A DNA stretch of 62,869 nucleotides from positions 1 through 62,869 of the forward strand of contig JAJZBU010000014.1 of NCBI GenBank assembly GCA_021851865.1. Reading direction: 5' to 3'. Positions 45,217-53,628 of this stretch are shown one piece after another (position 1 is the first letter of the stretch; each line of letters starts with the position of its first letter). Both the position numbers and the translations under genes were made by a program. Source of the DNA: Pseudomonadota bacterium. GTDB lineage: Bacteria > Pseudomonadota > Gammaproteobacteria > Pseudomonadales > Moraxellaceae. The notes under the pieces were generated by a model. The model was not told the origin of the DNA, ran no database searches, and saw nothing but the letters and a program-made list of their open reading frames with translations.

Positions 45217-45742
45217 ACACCCCATCCCGCACATCGATATGGCCGATCGCATCGAGAACGACCTGCGCGCTGTCTGGCCCGGCATTGAGGATCAACGTCG
45301 CTGCGGTGACCTCCCCACTGGGCAGAAAATAGAGATCCGGCTGGATGGCTGTCGTCGTCGACATGGCATTGCTCTGCGCAAGATCGGGATTTGTCGCCAC
45401 CTTCTTGTGCTTCACCGACAGCAGACGCAAACGGACACCGGCAGGCAGATCGTAGCGCGGCGGCATCCAGGATCGGTTCTGCACCTGCTCCCAGACACCG
45501 GTCATCGTCTGCAAGCGATACATCTGCACCCCGGTGATGCCCACCACCACGCCCCAGACTTCCTGCCGACCCACCGCCTCATCCTCGACATTGGCCAGCT
45601 GCGCGGCGAGATTATCGGCACTTTCATGCAACACATGCCGCCCCTGATCGAGATTCATATGCATGACGACGACTCCCGCCAGGATGGCGACGATCACCAC
45701 CACCAGCAGAACCTCGATCAGGGTGAAACCCTTAGTGGGCAT
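45197..45742 (-). CDS. gspH: Type II secretion minor pseudopilin H
   Basis: A 181-residue pseudopilin, MPTKG|FTLIEVLLVVVIVAILAGVVV, with Glu at +5 and a beta-rich C-terminal domain (VRLRLLSVKHK, PDLYFLPSGEVTAATLIL). Start at 45742 overlaps the gspG end by 11 bases. GspH links the tip to the GspG fibre. Confidence 0.87.
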   Translation of the reverse strand: MPTKGFTLIEVLLVVVIVAILAGVVVMHMNLDQGRHVLHESADNLAAQLANVEDEAVGRQEVWGVVVGITGVQMYRLQTMTGVWEQVQNRSWMPPRYDLPAGVRLRLLSVKHKKVATNPDLAQSNAMSTTTAIQPDLYFLPSGEVTAATLILNAGPDSAQVVLDAIGHIDVRDGVYAPATS

Positions 45743-46148
45743 GGATGTCGGCGTTGTCACCATCACCCCCCGGCGCACCATCGGCACCGAAGGAAAAGAG
45801 GTCATAGGGCTTGCCATCCGGACCCGGGCTGACGTACTGGAAGTCATTGCCCCAGGAGTCCTTGGGGACATCCTTGAGATAGCCACCAGCCGCCCAGTGC
45901 TGCGCCGACTCCGGCTTGCTGACCAGGGCCGCCAGCCCTTCCTGCGTGCTCGGATACTTGTGGTTGTCGAGTTTGTACATCTCGAGGGCACTGGCAATCG
46001 ACTGCAGACTGGCCTTGGTCGTCTCGACACGGGCGCGCTCATCCTTGCCGACGACATTGGGGACGATGATCGCCGCCAGAATCCCCAGGATGACCACCAC
46101 CACCATCACCTCGATCAGGGTAAAACCTCGCATCTTCCTGCTCTTCAC
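45732..46148 (-). CDS. gspG: Type II secretion major pseudopilin G
   Basis: A 138-residue major pseudopilin. Cleavage motif KMRG|FTLIEVMVVVVILGILAAII, then SIASALEMYKLDNHKYPSTQEGL, the family signature, and an acidic glycine loop near the end (FGADGAPGGDGDNADI) that binds calcium in this family. It starts 23 bases after gspF. Confidence 0.93.
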   Translation of the reverse strand: MKSRKMRGFTLIEVMVVVVILGILAAIIVPNVVGKDERARVETTKASLQSIASALEMYKLDNHKYPSTQEGLAALVSKPESAQHWAAGGYLKDVPKDSWGNDFQYVSPGPDGKPYDLFSFGADGAPGGDGDNADIHAH

Positions 46149-46171
46149 GACTCACTCCTTCATGGATGATT

Positions 46172-47389
46172 TCAGTGCACCAGATTGTTCATGCTGACGA
46201 TGGGCAACATGATGGCCAATACGATGATCAGCACCACACCCGCCATCATCAACAGCATCAAGGGTTCAAACAACCCCACCAGCGTGCTGATCAGACTCGA
46301 CAACTCGCGTTCCTGCATGGCCGCAGCACGCTCGAGCATCTGCTCGAGTTCACCGGACTGCTCGCCACTGGCCATCATCTGCAGCATCATCGGCGGGAAA
46401 CGCCCGCTCTGTTCAAGCGCACGCGCCAGACTGCCGCCTTCGGTGACGTTCACCGTCGCCTGACGCACGGCTGCCTTGATCGCCAGATTCGACACCACTT
46501 CACTACCGATGCGCAAGGCCTCGACCAAAGGCACACCACTGCGGCTGAGGATGCTCAAAGTCGCCGCCAGCCGCGCCGTATCGGCATCGCGCAGGAGTAG
46601 GCCGATCAGGGGCAGACGCAAAAGCAGGGTATGAAAACGCAAACGCAGGGCCGGCTGGCGCAAGGCGCGGCGCGACGCATAGACCGCCGCCGCGATGAGC
46701 AGCAGAAAAAGCCAGAGCCAGTGCCGCATGAGATGACTGGTCGCGATCAGGCCACGCGTCAGCAGCGGCAAACTCTGATGTGCGGTATCGAAGACGCGCA
46801 CGATGTCGGGCACCACCCAGGTCAGGAGGGCGATGATGATGAGCACCGACATGCTGGTGAGCATGGCCGGATAAATCATCGCGTGCTGAATCTTCTTCCG
46901 CGTTTCCAGTCGCTTTTCGGTGTAATCGGCGAGTTGCTCGAGCACCAGGTCGAGATGCCCCGACTGTTCGCCGGCAGCGACGGTGGCGCGATAGATCTCA
47001 GGAAAAGCGGCCGGATACTCCGCCAATCCCTGCGCCAACGTATAGCCTTCCATGACTTTGGCGCGTACTGCGATCAACAGGCTTTGCAACTGCGGCCGCT
47101 CATTCTGGCGTGACAGCGCACGCAGCACTTCTTCGACCGGTATCGTCGCCTGCACCAAGGTAGCCATCTGCCGGGTGAGCATGGCCAGCTCGGCGGCGCT
47201 GATGCGCGAACGCCGAAAACCCCGCCCCAATGTTTTTTCCCGCTCCGCTGCCGGCGTCACCGTCAGCGGCACCCAGCCCTTGTCACGCAGGATCTGACGC
47301 ACCTGGCGCTGACTGTCCGCTTCCTGCACGCCGTGGCGTTTTTTACCGGCGGCGTCGATGCAACTGTAGTCGAAGGCCGGCATGCTCAA
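46172..47389 (-). CDS. gspF: Type II secretion inner-membrane platform protein F
   Basis: A 405-residue polytopic protein with two copies of the GspF domain and three membrane helices (about 170-195, 222-245, 375-398). Landmarks: [23 protein letters not shown] near residue 65, [23 protein letters not shown] near 133 and the repeat [19 protein letters not shown] near 337. It overlaps gspE by four bases. Confidence 0.93.
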   Translation of the reverse strand: MSMPAFDYSCIDAAGKKRHGVQEADSQRQVRQILRDKGWVPLTVTPAAEREKTLGRGFRRSRISAAELAMLTRQMATLVQATIPVEEVLRALSRQNERPQLQSLLIAVRAKVMEGYTLAQGLAEYPAAFPEIYRATVAAGEQSGHLDLVLEQLADYTEKRLETRKKIQHAMIYPAMLTSMSVLIIIALLTWVVPDIVRVFDTAHQSLPLLTRGLIATSHLMRHWLWLFLLLIAAAVYASRRALRQPALRLRFHTLLLRLPLIGLLLRDADTARLAATLSILSRSGVPLVEALRIGSEVVSNLAIKAAVRQATVNVTEGGSLARALEQSGRFPPMMLQMMASGEQSGELEQMLERAAAMQERELSSLISTLVGLFEPLMLLMMAGVVLIIVLAIMLPIVSMNNLVH

Positions 47390-48930
47390 TCCTCGCGCGT
47401 GATGCGCAGGACTTCCTCGATCGAGGTGGTACCCTGCGCGACTTTACGGAAGCCATCTTCACGAATGGAAGGCCCGAGTCGACGCGCCGCCGCCTCCAGC
47501 TCAGCCTCGCCGAGACGGGAGTGGATCATGCGCCGTAGGGCATCGTCAAAGACGATCACCTCATAGATGCCGCTGCGCCCGCGATATCCGAGACCATTGC
47601 AGACGCTACAGCCCTGCGGACTGTACACCGTCACCGGCGCAGACATGCGCATGAGCGCCAGTTCATCCGCACTCGCCGGATGCCCCTGCTTACAATCAGG
47701 GCAGAGAACACGCACCAGTCGCTGCGCCACGACGCCGATCAGCGAAGATGCCAGCAAAAAAGGTTCGATGCCCATGTCCTGCAAACGGGTCACCGCCCCC
47801 ACCGCCGAATTGGTATGCAGCGTCGACAAGACCAGATGCCCGGTCAAGGACGCCTGGATCGCGATTTCGGCGGTTTCCAGATCGCGGATTTCACCGACCA
47901 TGACGACGTCCGGATCCTGGCGCAAAATGGCGCGCAGACCACGCGCGAAGGTCATATCAACCTTGGGGTTGACCTGCGTCTGACCGACCCCTTCGAGCTG
48001 GTATTCGATCGGGTCCTCGACGGTGAGGATGTTGCGACTGCGATCATTGAGCTCCGTGAGCGCGGCATAGAGCGTCGTCGTCTTGCCCGAGCCCGTCGGA
48101 CCGGTGACGAGAATGATGCCATGCGGCTTAAAGACGAGATCACGCAGGCGACGATCATCATCAGGGTACATGCCGAGGTGCGCGAGGTTGAGCCGACCGG
48201 CCTGTTTGTCGAGCAGACGCAGCACCACGCGCTCGCCAGGACCGGAAGGCATGGTCGAGACACGCACATCGACCTCTCGTCCGGCCAGGCGCAAAGAAAT
48301 ACGGCCATCCTGGGGAACGCGTTTTTCGGCGATGTCGAGACGCGCCATGACCTTGATGCGGGAGACCAGCAAAGGCGCCAACTCACGGCGCGGCGACACC
48401 ACCTCGCGCAGGACGCCATCGACACGCAGACGTACGGTCAGCCGCTTCTCGTAGGTCTCAACATGAATATCGGAAGCGTTTTCACGCACCGCCTCGGTCA
48501 ACAGCGCATTGATCAGCCGGATGATCGGGGCATCATCCTCCTGATCGAGCAGATCTTCGGTCTGCGGCACGAGTTCGGCCAGACTGACGAGATCGAGTTC
48601 ATCGCCGATGCCGGCGGCGATGGCCTGCGAGCCGCTGCCATCACCCTGATAGGTGCGCGCCAGCAACGTCGCAAAGGCGTCGGCGTCAAGCGCCCGCAAA
48701 GCAAAATGCCGTCCGAGGACGCGCTGCAATTCGACGAAGGCCGTCAGGGTCAGCGCGCCGCCATGACAGACCTCAGGCAGAGCATCCCCCGTCGCCTGGC
48801 GCACGATGACCGCATGGCGCTTTGCCCAGGAGTAAGAGAATCGCTCGTGCAGATGTTCCGCTGATGCTTCCACGCCTCCCCTCCATCCCAGGCCACGCCC
48901 TGCAGTGTAACGAGGAATCGACAACTCCAC
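47386..48930 (-). CDS. gspE: Type II secretion ATPase E
   Basis: A 514-residue secretion ATPase. Walker A is in [17 protein letters not shown] near residue 278; the Asp box and Walker B lie in [19 protein letters not shown]; the His box is [12 protein letters not shown] zinc-binding tetracysteine follows (VLCPDCKQG and [10 protein letters not shown]). The upstream start at 48930 and a GTG at 48873 are both possible. First gene of the operon; gspC and the secretin gspD are absent here and must lie elsewhere. Confidence 0.93.
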   Translation of the reverse strand: MELSIPRYTAGRGLGWRGGVEASAEHLHERFSYSWAKRHAVIVRQATGDALPEVCHGGALTLTAFVELQRVLGRHFALRALDADAFATLLARTYQGDGSGSQAIAAGIGDELDLVSLAELVPQTEDLLDQEDDAPIIRLINALLTEAVRENASDIHVETYEKRLTVRLRVDGVLREVVSPRRELAPLLVSRIKVMARLDIAEKRVPQDGRISLRLAGREVDVRVSTMPSGPGERVVLRLLDKQAGRLNLAHLGMYPDDDRRLRDLVFKPHGIILVTGPTGSGKTTTLYAALTELNDRSRNILTVEDPIEYQLEGVGQTQVNPKVDMTFARGLRAILRQDPDVVMVGEIRDLETAEIAIQASLTGHLVLSTLHTNSAVGAVTRLQDMGIEPFLLASSLIGVVAQRLVRVLCPDCKQGHPASADELALMRMSAPVTVYSPQGCSVCNGLGYRGRSGIYEVIVFDDALRRMIHSRLGEAELEAAARRLGPSIREDGFRKVAQGTTSIEEVLRITRED

Positions 48931-48997
48931 CAGCGATGCTGACGATGCCGGGACGATCGGCTAGACTGCGCACTGGAGCGGCCGGGAAAACGAGTCC

Positions 48998-49804
48998 ATG
49001 CACAGGTGGTGGGGACAACAACGATGGCAAATGGACGAAACTCTGGCGTGGAATCTCGCCGAGCTTCATCTCAGTGTCACCCGCTTCACCCAGGAGTGGC
49101 AATTGCGCATCGTGCAATCGACGCGCATTTCCGAAGAGCAGAAACATTGGCAATTTCATGGCCCTAGCGCGCCCCTCGATATGCCCGGTATGGAACTGCG
49201 CCGCCATATCATCGGCGATACGCACGACACTCTACAGCTCCTGCCCGCCCTCGCCGACCGTCCCGTCGTAGTCAGACCCGCCTATCCCATCTATATCGGC
49301 GCACAGGTGAGCGTTCTTCTGCATATCAGCACCCCCTTATGGGTCATGCTGCGCCAGGGAGAAAACGCCTCCAGTCTGCTCGACATCCCCATCACCCGGC
49401 CTACCGACAGCTGGCTCGGGGCGAACACATGCGCAGGCGAGATCTGTTATGCCACACGCGTCTTCGGGCGCCTGCACCTGCACGAGATCAGCCAGCACCC
49501 GTTTCGCGCGGTGACTCCGGTGCGCATCCTCAATGACAGCGACCAAGTCTTCCCTCTCGAGCGCCTCGCCGTTCCCGTGCAGCTCTTGCCCCTGCACGTC
49601 TCGGAAGCGGGACGCCTGTGGACACCGACCCTGAATCTACGCTGTCATGCCAGCAGCCAGCACGCTGAAATCCATATCGCCAAAGAGGTCGACCCGATGG
49701 CCGGCCCCACCACCCTCCTGGTGCCTCCGCGCACTCCCTTGGGCGGTGGCAATCTCATCCGCGCCCTCGACAGCCTGATCGCTTCCCGGAAGATCGCCTC
49801 ATGA
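48998..49804 (+). CDS. Unknown protein coupled to MscS channel
   Basis: A 268-residue protein that I do not recognise. It has no signal peptide or membrane helix, is rich in short strands and contains GDTHDTLQLLPALADRPVVVRPAYPIYIGAQ and the cysteine-bearing GANTCAGEICYATRVF. Near the C terminus comes TTLLVPPRTPLGGG. Its stop overlaps the MscS start (ATGA), so both are made together; it may be a cytosolic partner or regulator of the channel. The open frame may start at the internal MDETLAWNLAEL (residue 12). Confidence 0.6.
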   Translation: MHRWWGQQRWQMDETLAWNLAELHLSVTRFTQEWQLRIVQSTRISEEQKHWQFHGPSAPLDMPGMELRRHIIGDTHDTLQLLPALADRPVVVRPAYPIYIGAQVSVLLHISTPLWVMLRQGENASSLLDIPITRPTDSWLGANTCAGEICYATRVFGRLHLHEISQHPFRAVTPVRILNDSDQVFPLERLAVPVQLLPLHVSEAGRLWTPTLNLRCHASSQHAEIHIAKEVDPMAGPTTLLVPPRTPLGGGNLIRALDSLIASRKIAS

Positions 49805-50592
49805 CCCTGAGTCACCTTGACCTCAATGATCGCCTCCTGCTGATCACCCGCGCCAGCCTCCTGCTGTTGTTGGGATGGGTCTGCGCCCACCTGCTCGCCA
49901 CGGCTTTCGCCCGTTTCACTCGCTCAAGGCTGAGCATGCATCACATGACCATGGGCCGACGCGCCATCTTCTATCTGGTCTTCCTGCTCTTTTTTACCTC
50001 GTCCTTGCATGAACTCGGCATCCGTCTCAGCACCTTGATGGGCGCCGCCGGCATTTTGACCGTCGCTGTTGGCTTCGCTTCCCAGACCTCGGCCTCCAAC
50101 CTGATCAGTGGCCTTTTTCTGCTCGGCGAGGGATCCTTCGCCCTCGGTGACTGGATCCAGGTCGGCTCGACCTTAGGAGAGGTGTTGTCCATCGATCTCT
50201 TGTCGGTCAAGTTACGCACCGCCAACAACCTCTTCGTGCGTTTGCCCAACGAAATCTTGATCAAGTCCGAAGTCACCAATATTTCGCGTTTTCCCATACG
50301 CCGCCTCGATCTCAAGATCGGGGTCGCCTACAAGGAAAATCTCGGCCATGTGCGTCAGGTCTTGTTGCAGCTGGCCGAAAGCCTGCCGCACAGTCTCGAT
50401 GAACCGGCCGCGAGCATGCAAGTGGAGGAGTTTGCCGCATCGAGCATCAATCTACGGTTTTCGATCTGGGTGCAACGTGAGCACTATATGGACATGCTCG
50501 GCGAGATCCATGAAATGGTGAAGAACAGCCTCGACGCTGCCGGCATCGAAATCCCTTTCAATCAGATGGTCTTGCACATCGAAAAACCCTGA
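49801..50592 (+). CDS. MscS-family mechanosensitive channel
   Basis: A 263-residue inner-membrane channel, near the E. coli MscS length (286). Three N-terminal membrane helices (about 13-33, 53-70, 80-108) end in the pore helix region GILTVAVGFASQTSASNLISGLFLL, followed by the MscS beta domain (FALGDWIQVGSTLGEVLSIDLLSVKLRT, LPNEILIKSEVTNIS) and a cytoplasmic alpha/beta end. It releases solutes on osmotic downshock. Translationally coupled to the unknown upstream gene. It ends three bases from the convergent regulator gene. Confidence 0.9.
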   Translation: MTLSHLDLNDRLLLITRASLLLLLGWVCAHLLATAFARFTRSRLSMHHMTMGRRAIFYLVFLLFFTSSLHELGIRLSTLMGAAGILTVAVGFASQTSASNLISGLFLLGEGSFALGDWIQVGSTLGEVLSIDLLSVKLRTANNLFVRLPNEILIKSEVTNISRFPIRRLDLKIGVAYKENLGHVRQVLLQLAESLPHSLDEPAASMQVEEFAASSINLRFSIWVQREHYMDMLGEIHEMVKNSLDAAGIEIPFNQMVLHIEKP

Positions 50593-50595
50593 GAC

Positions 50596-51723
50596 TCAGA
50601 GCATGCCGAGCAGCTCATCGAGGATGCGACGATCGACTTCGTTGAGCGCGGTGAATCGATAGCCACAGCGATAGTCCTGTGTCGCATCGGCGAATTGACT
50701 CCACACCGAGACGGCATCGAAGCTCATGGTGTTGGAGCCTTGCAGGGTTTCGGGTAGAACCATGCTATAGCTGAGCTCCTGACCGAGGACCTGCGCCTCC
50801 CGCGTAACCAGTTTGAAGCCATCTCGCGAAAGATTGGCCATGCGCCCGACATTGCGTCCCGTTGCACGATCGAAGACACGCAATACCGCCGACACCGACT
50901 TACGCTGCATGCGTCGCTCCTGAGCGACACTGGCGGCGGGTAGACCACTGGTCAGCGTGCGCAACACGATCACCGCACCGGCAAAAGTTTCCTCCGGAGC
51001 ATTGATCGGACGAGCGCTGACCTGCACCGGCGTGTACTCCGAACCATTGCGCAAAAAGAAAGAGTCCTGAGCATCGACCGCCAGACCCTGCCGACAACCG
51101 AGAAAAATCGTACTGGCAATCCAGCTCTCACGCTCACCGGTGGTATTGCTGCTGATCAGCTCCATGATCGAGCGCCCTTCGATGGGTTCAAGGCGCAGGG
51201 ACAGCATCTCACGCAAGGCTGGATTGAAATAGGTAATGCGACCACTGGCGTCGACTGCGATGACCGCTTCGCTGAGCGCCGCGAGCAGCGAGGTGTTCTG
51301 CGCCTGCAGGGCACGAATCTCCTGCAGCTGTATCTGCAACTCCTGTCGCTGGCGAGCGAGATCGAGGAAGACATTGACCTTGCTCTCGAGAACGACCGGA
51401 TCGAAAGGCTTGTTGATATAGTCGACAGCCCCCGACTGGTAACCACGAAAGGCGTAGCTGGCGTCGGTATGGATGGCGGTGACAAAGATGATCGGCAGCG
51501 TCTGGGTCTTGCGATTGCGGCGCATCAATTCCGCCACCTCAAAGCCATCCATACCCGGCATCTGCACATCGAGCAGCACCAGAACGACGTCATGCTTGAG
51601 CAGAAGGCGCAAAGCCTCATTGCCGGAGGACGCTTTGATGATCTCCAGGCCGGGTCGTTCGAGGACGGCCTCGATGGCCATGATGTTTTCCGCCCGATCA
51701 TCCACCACCATGATACGCTGCAT
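50596..51723 (-). CDS. REC-PAS-PilZ response regulator
   Basis: A 375-residue regulator. The receiver (about 1-120) has IMVVDDRAENIMA and phosphoacceptor VLVLLDVQMPGMDG; a short coiled linker and PAS domain follow (LSEAVIAVDASGRITYFNPALREML, about 150-265); the C terminus is a PilZ domain with RRMQR and NLSRDGFKLV, both cyclic di-GMP-binding motifs. It could join phospho-relay input to second-messenger output. It ends the kinase-CheR-receiver-CheB operon and begins one base after cheB. Confidence 0.82.
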   Translation of the reverse strand: MQRIMVVDDRAENIMAIEAVLERPGLEIIKASSGNEALRLLLKHDVVLVLLDVQMPGMDGFEVAELMRRNRKTQTLPIIFVTAIHTDASYAFRGYQSGAVDYINKPFDPVVLESKVNVFLDLARQRQELQIQLQEIRALQAQNTSLLAALSEAVIAVDASGRITYFNPALREMLSLRLEPIEGRSIMELISSNTTGERESWIASTIFLGCRQGLAVDAQDSFFLRNGSEYTPVQVSARPINAPEETFAGAVIVLRTLTSGLPAASVAQERRMQRKSVSAVLRVFDRATGRNVGRMANLSRDGFKLVTREAQVLGQELSYSMVLPETLQGSNTMSFDAVSVWSQFADATQDYRCGYRFTALNEVDRRILDELLGML

Positions 51724-51724
51724 T

Positions 51725-52306
51725 TCAGATCCCCAGATATTCCCGCAGACCGGGCATGATGTCTTTGAGCCGAAGAACGCGGTCCGCCGCCCCGCGCGTG
51801 ATCGCCGCCTGCGGCATGACCGCAGCCGCTGCCTCTTGTGGATCCTGGACGATGGTTCGCCCTCCGGCCTTCTTGATCGCAGCCAGACCCAAAGCCCCAT
51901 CTTCATTGGCGCCGGTCAGCAAAACGCCAATGAGCCGATCACCCAACACTTCGCAGAGGCTGAGCATGGTGACGTCAATGGCTGGACGACAATAATGTAC
52001 AGGCGCCGAAGTGCATAGGGCGAAACTACCATCTTTTTCCATGAGCAGATGATAATTCGCCGGGGCCAGATAGACACAAGGCCAGCTCAAGGCCTCTTTG
52101 TCCTCGACCTCGCGCACCGGTATGGCGCAATAACGCCGCAAGGAGCGCTCGAAGGAGTGATGCGTGTCGTGGTTTCTGTGCAAGACGATGAGCAATGGCG
52201 CCGGAAAGCCATCCGGAATATGCTTGAGCAATTGCAGGCAGGCCTCGACCCCACCCCAGGAGGCCCCGATCACGACCATGTGCTCGGGTAACTTCGGGGC
52301 GATCAC
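51725..52306 (-). CDS. CheB-type methylesterase domain protein
   Basis: A 193-residue protein made of only the CheB esterase domain, without a receiver. The catalytic serine is in VVIGASWGGVEA, the histidine in VLHRNHD and the aspartate in LTGANEDGALGL. The GTG start at 52306 follows the receiver stop after one base; ATG nine codons later is an alternative. With CheR in the same operon it suggests reversible methylation, but no methyl-accepting receptor, CheA or CheW is encoded nearby. The hybrid kinase may be the target, which is inference. Confidence 0.86.
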   Translation of the reverse strand: MIAPKLPEHMVVIGASWGGVEACLQLLKHIPDGFPAPLLIVLHRNHDTHHSFERSLRRYCAIPVREVEDKEALSWPCVYLAPANYHLLMEKDGSFALCTSAPVHYCRPAIDVTMLSLCEVLGDRLIGVLLTGANEDGALGLAAIKKAGGRTIVQDPQEAAAAVMPQAAITRGAADRVLRLKDIMPGLREYLGI

Positions 52307-52307
52307 G

Positions 52308-52781
52308 TCATGCTTCCTTTTGCGAAGCAGCCAACATCTTCTGCAACTCGCGCATGGACTCCTGACTCTTGCGCAATTTCTCCTCAAGCCGCCGCTTCTG
52401 CTCGTCGAGATCGAGGAAGAAACGCACCTTGTGCCGCAACACCGTCGCATCGAGAGGCTTGAACAGATAATCCACCGCGCCGACATCATAGCCACGACTG
52501 ACGTAGCGCGACTCCTTGCTGATCGCGGTCACAAAGATGATCGGGATCATGCGTGTGCGCTGGCTCTTGCGCATCAGCTCGGCGACCTCGAAGCCGTCCA
52601 TCTCCGGCATCTGCACATCGAGCAAAACGAGACTCATCTCATGACGCAATAAGAGACTGAGGGCTTCATTACCGGAAGCCGCGCGTAGCAAGGAACAGTC
52701 GAGCCCCTCGAGGATGGCTTCAATGGCCACCAGATTTTCCGGATGGTCATCGACGATGAGTATGTTTTGTTCTTTGCTCAT
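52308..52781 (-). CDS. Response regulator with receiver domain and coiled tail
   Basis: A 157-residue protein: receiver domain about 1-122 (ILIVDDHPENLVA, phosphoacceptor LVLLDVQMPEMDG, VDYLFKPLD), then a basic coiled-coil tail (LDEQKRRLEEKLRKSQESMREL). It closely resembles the receiver of the last gene of the operon, as if from duplication. It stands between cheR (11-base gap) and cheB (one base). Confidence 0.85.
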   Translation of the reverse strand: MSKEQNILIVDDHPENLVAIEAILEGLDCSLLRAASGNEALSLLLRHEMSLVLLDVQMPEMDGFEVAELMRKSQRTRMIPIIFVTAISKESRYVSRGYDVGAVDYLFKPLDATVLRHKVRFFLDLDEQKRRLEEKLRKSQESMRELQKMLAASQKEA

Positions 52782-52792
52782 GCACCAAGCCC

Positions 52793-53626
52793 TCAGTATC
52801 GCTTACGATAGATTTTATGGTGGATATCGACGACCTCGAAGCTTCCCTCACAGCGCGCCGAGCGCAAACTCTCCTTGCTACCCAGGCAAAGCATACCGCC
52901 TAGATCGAGGCTTTCATGGAACAAGTCGAAGACCCGCTGTTGTAAGTTCTTATTAAAATAGATCAAAACGTTGCGACAGAAAATGACCTGCATTTCACCA
53001 AAAACCTGATCGGTCGCCAGATCATGATCGGCAAAGATCAGGTGTCGCTTGAGTACGGCGTCCATGATGACATTGTCATAGCGAGCCGTATAGTAGTCCG
53101 AGAAGGCGGCCGTTCCTCCTGAACGCTGATAGTTCTGAGTGTATTTTTTCAGCGCGGATGCAGGAAAAATGCCGCGCTTAGCCTGCTCCAGGACCTGATG
53201 ATCAATGTCGGTGGCATAGATATGACAGCGCTCATAGAGGCCTTCTTCCATGAGCAGAATCGCCATCGAATAGATCTCCTCACCGGTCGAGCATCCAGCG
53301 TGCCAGATCTTCAGGTAAGGATGCGTGCGCAGCAAGGGCACCACCTTTTCACGAAAAGCTTTGTAGAACTCCGGATCACGAAACATTTCCGTGACGTTGA
53401 TGGTGAGGTCGCTGAGCAGATGCGCGAAAGCCTCCCGGTCACGCAAGATCCTGCCCTGCAGATACGAGATATGCTCGATGCTCTGCATGGTCATATGATG
53501 CTGGATGCGCCGGCGCATGGAGGCTTGGCTATAGGAACGAAAATCATAGCCATAAGCCTGATAGATGGCCTCCAGCAGGAGATCGTACTCGATCTGGTCC
53601 ACGTCAGGTTGCAGATGCGGATCCAC
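52793..53626 (-). CDS. CheR-type protein-glutamate methyltransferase
   Basis: A 277-residue CheR. An N-terminal helical domain (RRRIQHHM) is followed by the SAM-dependent methyltransferase fold: VTEMFRDPEFYKAFREKVVP, LKIWHAGCSTGEEIYSMAIL (SAM-binding), YATDIDHQVL and VIFCRNVLIYFNKNLQQ. All marks of an active enzyme are present. It begins two bases after the hybrid kinase stop. Confidence 0.9.
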   Translation of the reverse strand: MDPHLQPDVDQIEYDLLLEAIYQAYGYDFRSYSQASMRRRIQHHMTMQSIEHISYLQGRILRDREAFAHLLSDLTINVTEMFRDPEFYKAFREKVVPLLRTHPYLKIWHAGCSTGEEIYSMAILLMEEGLYERCHIYATDIDHQVLEQAKRGIFPASALKKYTQNYQRSGGTAAFSDYYTARYDNVIMDAVLKRHLIFADHDLATDQVFGEMQVIFCRNVLIYFNKNLQQRVFDLFHESLDLGGMLCLGSKESLRSARCEGSFEVVDIHHKIYRKRY

Positions 53627-53628
53627 GT

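Noticed and set aside
47680-48864. Plus-strand open frame of 394 codons opposite gspE
   Set aside because: Shadow of the conserved ATPase motifs on the other strand.
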